In this document: positions 54,620 to 64,000 of the stretch, piece after piece
Layout of the letters: each line of letters opens with the position of its first letter
Position numbering within the stretch: position 1 is the first letter of the stretch
DNA from: Piscicola geometra
Lineage: Eukaryota > Annelida > Clitellata > Hirudinida > Piscicolidae
Reading direction: 5' to 3'
Length of the DNA: 64,000 bases
Assembly: GCA_943735955.1 (NCBI GenBank)
Contig: OX030958.1
Location: 9,567,126 to 9,631,125 of the forward strand
Position numbers and translations under genes: made by a program
Notes under the pieces: model-generated
Told to the model about the DNA's origin: nothing
Seen by the model: the letters and a program-made list of their open reading frames with translations, nothing else
The model's database searches: none

Positions 54620-57600
54620 TTAAAGCCGTTTCCTCAAAGTGAACTGTCCTCTTTGCAAATTAGAAACGCTTATTTTCACCTTCGTATTGTCAGACACTTT
54701 CTTTACAATTACCTGGAGGATAATAGGAATTTAAAATTATATATATAATTTAAAATAATACTAAGATAAATAGACTGTCAAAATGGCCGAAAATATCATT
54801 ATCATAACTAACATTATATCCTCCACTATACCCAGCTTCATGATCATTATCACCACCATCATCACCACCATCATTATCACCATCATTATCACAATCATCA
54901 TCATCACAACCTCATCATGGTGTATAGAGCTGATGTAGCCATTGAATTTGTTGTGTTCCTTCGATTCCACCAACACCGACTGTTCCTTGCTGTACCTGGG
55001 TGGTGGTGATGATGATGATTATTTTATAGGGGTGGTGTTGATCATGATGATTATTTCATAGAAATGGTAAAGATGATGATGATGTTAGTGATGATGATGA
55101 TGAAGATGATGATGAAAGTAGAGGTGATATGACGCATATGATAACCTTGATAACAATTGATGATGATGATGATGATGACGATGATGACGACGACGACGAT
55201 GATGATGATGAAGAGTAGTGAGTGACTCACCACCGCTTGTCGAGACACAACCTGCCCTCCTCGACGAACACCTCATGTAGGGGGAGGCATGAGGAGGAGG
55301 AGGAGGAGGAAGATGATTGGTTGAAGAGGCCTTGAGTTCCGAAGACTCCGCCTCCCACTCCTCCTCCACCTCCCACTCCACCTCCCGCCCCCATTCCCAC
55401 CCCAGCCCCTCCCATCAGCGCCAAGCTCTTGCTCAGTTTGCAGAGTCTGTGTCACATCGTGACGAAGTATATGCGAGATATTTCATCATCATCATGACCA
55501 CAACTTATACTATTAATACTTCACACTTTCATCATAATCAACACTCATCCACCAACACAATCATCATCATCAATAACTCCCATACCATCATCACCATCAC
55601 CATCATCATCACCACCACATGTAAACATACCTAGACAGGTCTTCATTAGACTCGTGTTCACTCAAGACTAACGATAACTGCAGTGTTTGGTCGCAAGATG
55701 TCATGGTGGTTGTCATGGTGGTTGTCATGGCGGTTGTCATGGTGGTTGTCATGGCGGTTGTCATGGTGTCGAATTTATGAACCGGGGTTAAGGAAAGTAT
55801 GACATGATAAATCCATTATTATATCCTAGAAACTAAGCTCACAATATCCATAATTGTTACCAATTAATCCATCCATACATCCAATCAACCAACCATCTAC
55901 ACATACATGCAACCATCCACACATACATGCACCCATCTACACATACATGCACCCATCCACACATAAATGCACCCATCCACATATACATGCACCCATCCAC
56001 ACATACATGCACCCATCCACACATACATGCAACCATCCACATATACATGCACCCATCCACACATACATGCACCCATCCACACATACATGCAACCATCCAC
56101 ATATACATGCACCCATCCACATATACATGCACCCATCCACACATAAATGCACCCATCCACACATACATGCACCCATCCACACATACATCCACCCATGCAC
56201 ACATACATGCAACCATCCACACAATCATCATCAAGGATATCTGGCGAGGGTTTATTCCGCTTCTCGGGCAGGGGGGGAGGGTCGTTGGGACGCCTGCGCA
56301 ACTTGCGAGTGGTCACCGGCTTGACGCACGTGGTGTCTGTGGTTGGCGCGTAATCGATAAGTAAACATAAGCAAGAATATCCTGTATGTGTGTGGCTGAA
56401 ACGCGATTTTTGGTTTTCTTTTATGGCAATGAAAAACGTGTGTGCGTCTAGGTCATTGTGTGTTTCGTGATAATCGTTTACCAGCACTACTTACCCACTA
56501 CCAACCCCTACGACCCACCCCTCCCACCAGCCCTCCATCCCCTCTCCAACCCTTCCCTCCCCACCACCCACCTCCTGTCAACTCCATCACGTGACGTTCC
56601 GCCTCAATGAGTTTCTTCTTGTGCTCCAACTCCCTCACGAGATTCTCTTTCATTTCTGACTTCTTCTCCTGAGTGATGGAGCGAGCTTTTAATTGGTTAT
56701 TAGTAACTTAATTGATGAGTGATAATTGATCATGAACTATAAGTTATAATTAAGTTTGACAAGTGGCTTAAAACGTCTCAACTAATGAAAAAACTTTGAG
56801 AAAAAATATAAAGAAAAAAAAGTATATAATTAAACAATTAATTCATAAAAAACTAATTAACTAAGCAGTTTACAAATTAATTACTAATTAATTGAGCACG
56901 CACCTCGAACTCCTTGTTCACCAACTCCTTCTCCCTGAGGTACTCCTGCTCGAAGAGGGCGAGTTGCAGCGAGGAGAGGATCTTGTTCATCAGCATGCGG
57001 TCCTGTCGTCGTGGTGATGATGATGATTTTATTTGAATAAAAGCAATGCTGAGGATGATTTCGATGTGACTTTAGTGATGATGATGATGTTAAATGATGA
57101 AGTGGAGACGCATGATGATTTTTTAATTATATATTAATTTGAAAAAAAACTATGCTATCCCTCGTATATTCATCCCTTGTTCCACTCCATTCTACCCATC
57201 CCTCATTCCACTCCATCCAACTATCCCTCTCATTTAATCAATCCCTCTTTCCACTCAATTCCTTTATGCCAACACTCCTCATTCTATCCCCCCCTCACTC
57301 CACTCCATCCCCTCATCCAACTTGGAATTGCTGTTCAAGTCTTTTGAGCTTCTTGAGGTAGATGGGCAGCGTGCCGTCCTTCAACTGCAGCAGTTGTCGT
57401 CTGTACTGCCTCAACTGGTCCTGGTACACCCTGTGAGATTAATGTGTAGGTGTTGATGTGCTGAAAAGTACTTGGATGGGGGAAGATATTTGCTCACAAG
57501 ATTCATGTTGAAAATTTTTTCCTAGTTACATACTAATACTTTTTTTAGCATTTGTTTTGAAAAATAATAATATTTCGACTGCGGCAAAAGAGATATATAT

Positions 57601-58010
57601 ATCAATTATTTAGTTTTTTCGCTTACTGATCTTTGATGCCAGTGAACTCTTCTTCTTTCTTTTCTGCTTCTGTCTCACTAGCATCCTCTGTGTCTGTTGC
57701 AGAATCATTTAATTTGTTGAGTTGGAATTTGAAGGTTTTAATTTTTACTAATGTTTTTGATGAATTTTCAATAACTTGAAAAAAAATCATTTAAACGATA
57801 AAATGTATGCTTCTTATTTTAAAAATCAATGTATTATTTCAACTCAACTTTGAATGAAATTTAAATACTTTGACAAAAGTACTTCAAAGAATGATTATAT
57901 ATTTTTTTTTCTTCAAATAATACTTCAAATCACTCGCCTTCGTCTGAATCTCTCCTAAAATCGTAATCTTTAAATTCCATGTCATTTTCTGTATCGAATA
58001 GACAAGACAT
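54620..58010 (-). CDS. SUDS3: Sds3, Sin3-HDAC corepressor subunit
   Basis: About ten exons from [13 protein letters not shown] (58010) to [12 protein letters not shown] and the stop at 54620. Diagnostic blocks: [17 protein letters not shown] (57690), [20 protein letters not shown] (57390), the coiled coil [20 protein letters not shown] (56650), the basic signature [20 protein letters not shown] (56300) and the C-terminal [28 protein letters not shown] and [17 protein letters not shown]. In other animals the protein bridges Sin3 dimers and is needed for histone deacetylase activity in the nucleus. A Gly-rich stretch near 55330-55420 is lineage-specific. Introns hold a 20-base minisatellite (55865-56225). 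Confidence 0.9.
55865..56225. repeat. 20-base minisatellite in SUDS3 intron
   Basis: About 18 units of CATGCACCCATCCACACATA with A/T and C/A changes. The 20-base period opens matching frames on both strands. Confidence 0.9.
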
Positions 58011-58371
58011 TTTGAACGCGACAGACTTAGATTAACTTTTAAATAGCTTAACTTTTCATCGTAAATTACTAGCGAAATATATTTGTCTTGAACTTTAGAT
58101 GCTTGTTTTTTCATCGATTTTGTGCAAACAAGTATAATTTTCACTATAGATTATAATTTTTCATAGATTATTTTACTTTTTAGAAAGTAATTAAGAATTT
58201 AGACGTGTATGCAAATAAATGATTTTTAATTAATAATAAGTTTTTAGTAAAAATATAAGCATGTAAATGAAATGTAATATTAATATTTTCACTATTTATA
58301 CTTATGAATGTTAACTTATTTATAAGTTTAAAGTAATCATATCATTTATTAATAGTTAAAAGTTGCAAGCG
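58011..58371. other. SUDS3 5' flank
   Basis: AT-rich promoter side of SUDS3, and upstream flank of the tRNA gene. No further gene seen. Confidence 0.5.
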
Positions 58372-58443
58372 GGTCCCGTGGTGTAACGGTTAGCACTCAA
58401 GACTCTGAATCTTGCGATCCGAGTTCAAATCTCGGCGGGACCT
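58372..58443 (+). tRNA. tRNA-Gln: tRNA-Gln (anticodon CTG)
   Basis: A 72-base cloverleaf. The acceptor stem GGTCCCG pairs with CGGGACC. The anticodon arm CAAGA-CTCTGAA-TCTTG has CTG at 58405-58407. The T arm contains GTTCAAATC. Box A (TGGTGTAACGGTTAGC) and box B are intact and a T-run follows at 58447, as for RNA polymerase III. No intron. CCA is not encoded, as usual in eukaryotes. Confidence 0.97.
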
Positions 58444-58819
58444 ACTATTTTATTTTTATTCGACATTTACATAAATAATAGTTACTAACAATTTTATACT
58501 TTTTTATGATTTTCAAATTAACAAAAATGTGTATTAAAATACAAATAAATTTATTTAGCTTAACTATACAAAAATATCGATGATCAAATAAGTAGGAAAT
58601 CTTTATTTAAATTTATACAATTTGTTTCACAAACTATTATAAATTATATCGATGAAAATATAGTTATTAAAAGTGTACAATCATATTTAAAAAAATTCTT
58701 TGAGAGTAATGAAAATCTTTAAATATAATAATAATAATTATTATTAAGTTTTAAAACGTCTCGAAACATTTTTAAAAACGATGAATAAAAAAACTGAAAT
58801 ACAAAAAATCGATGATGCT
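58444..58819. other. AT-rich spacer
   Basis: tRNA terminator, then the 3' flank of the Thr-rich protein gene. Nothing else seen. Confidence 0.5.
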
Positions 58820-59545
58820 TTAGAACTTGGAAATGATCGGACAGAACTGTTCCTTCATCTCTCTTTCTTGATTCTTTGCCTCTTCACTCTTGCCATACAC
58901 TTGAATCAATGATACTTTAATATTATATTAGTATAATACTCACAAACTTTGTTTTATCATTAAATACTACAATAAACTTAAATATTCTCATAAAACACAT
59001 TTCATCCTATTTTTTAATTTTTTTCATTAAATCAATTAAAAAACCCCGTCTTACCAGGCTCTCCCATGGAGTCAAGTCTGAGTCTGCAATGGATCTCAGC
59101 AATGCCTGGAGAGTCGAACTCTGACTTGTCGTCAGCAGTTATCCACATTGCATCTTTGGGAACGGAAGGAGAATGACCATATTTGTGGTAGCGCCTATTC
59201 CTTATATTTCTCGGGTATTTGGAATTGGGGAGTGATTTCAAATCTTCAACATTAGCGAGGCTTTCGATATTCGGCTGATTTCTTTTTACAGGCGTTTTTG
59301 TGGTTGTGGCGAGGCCTTCAGTAGCAGTGGAAGTTGTGGAAGTAATTGTTGTAGTACTGGATGATGTAGTTGTGATAGGCTTTGTTGTAGTGTATAATAT
59401 CGTTCTTATAGTGAGGGTGGTAGTACTACTAATAGTAGTAATAGCATCAGTAGAAGTAATAGTATTAGTAGAAGTAATAGTATAAGTAGTAGTAGTACTA
59501 GTACTAGTAGTAGTAGTAGAAGTAGTAGTAATGGTAGTAGTAATG

Positions 59546-59588
<43 letters not shown>

Positions 59589-60217
59589 TAGTAGTAGTAG
59601 TAGTAGTGGTAGTAGTAGTAGTACTAGTAGTAGTAGTGGTAGTAGTAGTAGTAGTAGTACTAGTAGTAGTAGTAGTAGTAGTGGTAGTAGTAGTAGTACT
59701 AGTAGTAGTAGTGGTAGTAGTAGTAGTAGTAGTACTAGTAGTAGTAGTAATTTTAGTTGTAGTAGTAGTAATTTTAGTTGTAGTAGTCGTAGTTGTAGTA
59801 GTAGTAGTAGTATTAGTTGTAAAGGTAGTGATATTAGCAGTAGTAAAAGTATTATTATACTTTTCATTAGTACTAGTAATATTAACCATAGTAATATTAT
59901 TATTATCCCCATTAGTAGTAGTAGTAGTAGTAATAATATCAATAGTTTTGTTATTATCATTATCATTAGTATTATTCATTGGGTTAAATGTAGTATTAAT
60001 AATAGTTAAAGTGTTACTGTCACTATTGTTATTACACATAGTAGAAGTAATAGTATAATTATTATAATTAAACTTCGTAGTAGTATTAGTAGTATCATTA
60101 TTATAATTAAACTTTGTAGTATTAGTAGTAGTATCATTGCTGTTAATATTATTACACCTATTCTTAGTAGTAGTGGTACTAGTAGTAATAGTATTATTAT
60201 TATTAGTAGTAGTAGTT

Positions 60218-60253
<36 letters not shown>

Positions 60254-60254
60254 A

Positions 60255-60296
<42 letters not shown>

Positions 60297-62812
60297 CAGC
60301 AGCAGCAGCAGTAGAATATTCCATATTTCCTGGTGGTTTAGAGTAGGGACCAATAACGACTGGCACATCTTCCACATAGTAGTAGTCGTCATCAGCGAAA
60401 CTTTTTTGTCCAATCACAGAGCCACTTCCATCTCCACCAAACTTCTCAAGCGGAAAGTACGAATTATCACCATCATTACCACCATTATTCTCATCGACAT
60501 CATCACCATTGTCTTTATCATCGATGTCATCGTCGTCATCTTTATCATCGTTGTCATCATCATCATTATCATCATCGTCATCTTTGTCATCATCATCCTC
60601 GTAATCATCATCATCGTCATTTTTATTATCATCATCATCATCGTCATCATCGTCATCTTTTTCGTCATCATCATCATCGTCATCTTTTTCGTCATCATCA
60701 TCATCGTCATCTTTTTCGTCATCATCGTCATCGTCATCTATTTTATCATCACCAATGCTGATATCCCTCTTATATCTTTCTTTGTTGCTTTTTGTTAATT
60801 TTAAATTTGGCAAGTTTTTATTTCCTATTTGTTTGTTGCTGTTACGTTTCGAGGGTACAGATTGAGGCGTTGTCTTTTCATTGAGAAATGTTAACATCAG
60901 TTGATCGAAATAATCGACAGTTGTTGTTTCTGTAGAGTTTGTAGTTGTTGTTTCTGTAGAGTTTGTAGTTGTTGTTTCTGTAGAGTTTGTAGTTGTTGTT
61001 TCTGTAGAGTTTGTAGTTGTTGTTTCTGTAGAGTTTGTAGTTGTTGTTTCTGTAGAGTTTGTAGTTGTTGTTTCTGTAGAGTTTGTAGTTGTTGTTTCTG
61101 TAGAGTTTGTAGTTGTTGTTTCTGTAGAGTTTGTAGTTGTTGTTTCTGTAGAGTTTGTAGTTGTTGTTTCTGTAGAGTTTGTAGTTGTTGTTTCTGTAGA
61201 GTTTGTAGTTGTTGTTATTTTTGTTCTCGTAGTAGTAGTAGTAGTTGTTGTTGTGGCTTGAAGTGTTGTCTTTTCATTGAGAAATTTTAACATCAGTTGA
61301 TCGAAATAATCAACAGTTGTTGTTGTTTCAGTTATTTTTGTAGTAGTTTTTGTTTTTGTAGATTTTGTAGTTGTTGTTTTATTCATTTCGATTTTCTTCT
61401 TTTCTACGAGATCCAAGTCGGTGTTCGAATTTTTGGCAATAGGGAGGGCTCGAGGCCAGTCCGAGTCGTCGAAATCCGGATCGAACCAATCTTGAGAGGT
61501 TTTTGTGCATTTATAGTTTTTCATGAATGTTAAAAGTACACTATTATATTATTAAAAATTCCCATTTTCACTCACTCACCAAGGTCAGCAAAGGCATTAG
61601 TCGTACACCTCCATCTTTGATTTGATTCAAAGAAACCATCATCAGCACCTGCCAAAAAGGCGGGAAGTTCTTTCGGATCGATCGCCACCACGTGGACCGC
61701 AATGGTGGAAACGTTCGCCGGAAGGAGGATGTGCGTGCTGCGAACACTTGCATTTCCATGATCTTTGGTGTTTATGAATTCGAATAGCATGTTGATTCGT
61801 CTGCCGTCGATGTAAATGGCGAAGTCCTGATGGGCAGCTATGTGGAAGTCTGTGGTGGATGGATGGATGGATGGATGGATGGATGGATGGATGGATGGAT
61901 GGATGGATGGATGGATGGATGGATGGATGGATTTAAAAACAACTATGCTTTATTTGATACTCATTGACTGGCTATTGAATAAGTGACTTTTAACCTAAAC
62001 TAGCAATCTGACCATAAAAGGATAATCGCATCTTCAACTACGAACGTGAAAGTCATTCAAATCAAACTCACTTTTTTCAACGTTGAACAACTTTTTAGTA
62101 CTTTCCACCATCTTATCCTCATCCCTCTTCATCATCCTACCACCTCCCCGGTTATCCAACAGTTTTCTTCGCTCACTTTCCGTCAAAGCTTCAGCGGTAC
62201 TAGGCGAGAAAGCTTCGATGTCGACCGATGAAGATATATCGAAGGCACTCGAGGTTGTGTCTAGGAGACTATAAGGAGGCAAGTGAGTGTCGGCTATGAT
62301 GACAGCCTCGTCGGGATGGTTGATGTAGTCGTTGTTGTCGTTGTTGTAGTAGTCGTGCAAGGCGTTGTATGTGGAGAAGATGGGTGTTACTGAGTTTCTG
62401 AAATAGTTGTCCTTGTTGCTGTTGTTTTTGCTGTTTTGTATTTTGTTTGAAGTATATATTCTTGTGAAATTATTAGTGAAGGTTGTTGGAGTTATTGATT
62501 TAGTTGGTTTTGATGAACCATCAAAGCTGAAATGAAATGCATTTGAGCGAGTGGAAAATGGGGAAACAGCAGAAACAGATCTTGTCGGGAAATAAATAGT
62601 CGTGATGGTTGATGATGAGGTGGCATTATTATTTGTTCCATTTTTTCCTGAACCGCCATCGTCATCATCATCATCATCATCGAAAAAGTACTTCCATTCT
62701 GGAGTGGTTTTCCTGGCAGAGTGATGACGATCTTTTTTAGAGTCGAACTCAGCATTAATCCTCGCCATCCACGCAGCTGGAGTGCTTGTGAAGTCCATCT
62801 CGTCTAGAGGTC
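58820..62812 (-). CDS. Thr/Asp-rich extracellular protein with galactose-binding-like halves, 5' end missing
   Basis: Exons 62812-62072, 61849-61580, 61490-59055 and 58899-58820 join in phase to about 1175 residues. The 62812 acceptor shows that earlier exons lie beyond the array on the right. A globular piece ([19 protein letters not shown], then [20 protein letters not shown] and [12 protein letters not shown]) runs into [15 protein letters not shown]. This pattern resembles the carbohydrate-binding-like sandwich domains of invertebrate matrix and mucin-like proteins. The 2436-base exon then holds a 24-base repeat coding STETTTTN, an Asp/Lys-rich acidic block, a poly-Thr region of several hundred residues, and a short end ([27 protein letters not shown]). 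Dense Thr suggests O-glycosylation. No signal peptide is visible in this part. The function is unknown; shell, cuticle or mucus matrix is a guess. Confidence 0.7.
60922..61212. repeat. 24-base coding minisatellite
   Basis: Twelve almost identical copies of GTTGTTTCTGTAGAGTTTGT plus AGTT, in frame, giving an eight-residue STETTTTN repeat. Its near-perfect DNA identity indicates recent expansion. Confidence 0.92.
61855..61932. repeat. (GGAT)n microsatellite
   Basis: About 19 pure GGAT units in the intron directly next to the acceptor at 61850. Confidence 0.92.
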
Positions 62813-62974
62813 CTGGTGAGTGGGATGCATGGATGCATGGATGGATGAATGGATGCATGGATGGATGCATGGATGGAGGCATGAATGGATGCATGATGAA
62901 CAGATTAAGATGATAAATTGATGAAAATGAAAAACGGCTCAACTTAAGTTCTCTTAAATAAAATCTTTTCACCA

Positions 62975-64000
62975 CCAACTTCCATACTACCACCGCACTT
63001 AGCACCACCAGCCATCACCACCAACTAACTTCCATACTACCACCGCACCAAGCACCACCAGCCATTACCATCAACTAACTTCCATACGACCACCGCACCA
63101 AGCACCACCAGCCATCACCACCAACTAACTTCCATACTACCACCACACCAATCACCACCAGCCATCACCACCAACCAACTTCCATACTACCACCGCACCA
63201 AGCACCACCAGCCATTACCACCAACCAACTTCCATACTACCACCGCACCAAGCACCACCAGCCATTACCACCAACCAACTTCCATACTACCACCACACCA
63301 AGCACCACCAGCCATCACTACCAACCAATTTCCATACTACCACCACACCAAGCACCACCAGCCATCACCACCAACTAACTTCCATACTACCACCGCACCA
63401 AGCACCACCAGCCATCACCACCAACCAACTTCCATACTACCACCGCACCAAGCACCACCAGCCATCACCACCAACCAACCACCATACTACCACCACACCA
63501 AGCACCACCAGCCATCACCACCAACCAACTTCCATACTACCACCACACCAAGCACCACCAGCCATTACCACCAACCAACTTCCATACTACCACCACACCA
63601 AGCACCACCAGCCATCAACCACCAACCAACTTCCATACTACCACCACACCAAGCACCACCAGCCATTACCACCAACCAACTTCCATACTACCACCGCACC
63701 AAGCACCACCAGCCATCACCACCAACCAACTTCCATACTACCACCACACCAAGCACCACCAGCCATCACCACCAACCAACTTCCATACTACCACCACACC
63801 AAGCACCACCAGCCATTACCACCAACCAACTTTCATACTACCACCGCACCAAGCACCACCAGCCATCACCACCAACCAACTTCCATACTACCACCACACC
63901 AAGCACCACCAGCCATTACCACCAACCAACTTCCATACTACCACCACACCAAGCACCACCACCAGCCATTACCACCAACCAACTTCCATACTACCACCGC
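62975..64000. repeat. 50-base minisatellite, runs off the window
   Basis: About 20 units of 50 bases containing CCAACCAACTTCCATACTAC, CACCGCACC and AAGCACCACCAGCCATCACC. Units differ at a few fixed positions (CCGC/CCAC, ATCACC/ATTACC, CTAACT/CCAACT), so variant types alternate along the array. It probably lies in an intron of the Thr-rich protein gene. Confidence 0.93.

Noticed and set aside
55857..56487. Cys/Val/Met/Trp repeat proteins on the minus strand
   Set aside because: Read-through of the 20-base minisatellite in a SUDS3 intron; only the [10 protein letters not shown] stretch is a real exon.
62975..64000. CRISPR-like regular array
   Set aside because: Whole 50-base units repeat with no unique spacers, and the genome is eukaryotic.

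Overview
This is invertebrate nuclear DNA. It has spliced genes with short AT-rich introns, a eukaryotic tRNA with A and B boxes, tRNA-derived SINEs, hAT transposons and very heavy mini/microsatellite content. Gene content and family types (sigma-class GSTs, NUP160, MOCOS, OXNAD1, SYAP1, SUDS3) fit a lophotrochozoan such as an annelid or mollusc; a leech is my best guess but is not provable here. Most long open frames in the repeat regions are by-products of tandem repeats. Exon models were built by hand from splice sites, reading phase and recalled family conservation.

Layout. (1) 1-5.5 kb: an intronless rhodopsin-class receptor with giant extracellular regions. (2) 5.5-17.6 kb: a cluster of small secreted-protein genes. 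Two full paralogs of an unrecognised beta-rich family (8452-10580 minus; 15680-17516 plus) and a Cys-rich gene (12574-14119 minus) share almost the same TATA promoter and signal-peptide exon; a decayed fourth copy lies at 5.5-7.1 kb. (3) 18.6-38.3 kb minus: one ~39-exon NUP160 gene whose introns are filled with tandem arrays. One ~4.4-kb intron holds a G-rich array split by a 1.64-kb dead hAT transposon; a second 406-bp hAT element splits another array at 34.1 kb. (4) 38.5-40.6 kb: two intronless sigma-class GST genes in tandem. (5) 41.0-46.1 kb minus: MOCOS. (6) 47.8-50.3 kb minus: OXNAD1, head-to-head with SYAP1 at 50.65-53.6 kb plus. (7) 54.6-58.0 kb minus: SUDS3 (Sds3). (8) 58.4 kb: tRNA-Gln(CTG). 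(9) 58.8-62.8 kb minus: the 3' part of a Thr/Asp-rich extracellular protein gene, followed by a 50-bp minisatellite that runs off the window.

The housekeeping genes (nuclear pore, Moco sulfuration, mitochondrial oxidoreductase, BSD-domain protein, Sin3/HDAC subunit) are functionally independent neighbours. The part most likely to be new biology is the secreted cluster, where one promoter-plus-leader module drives two unrelated mature domains.
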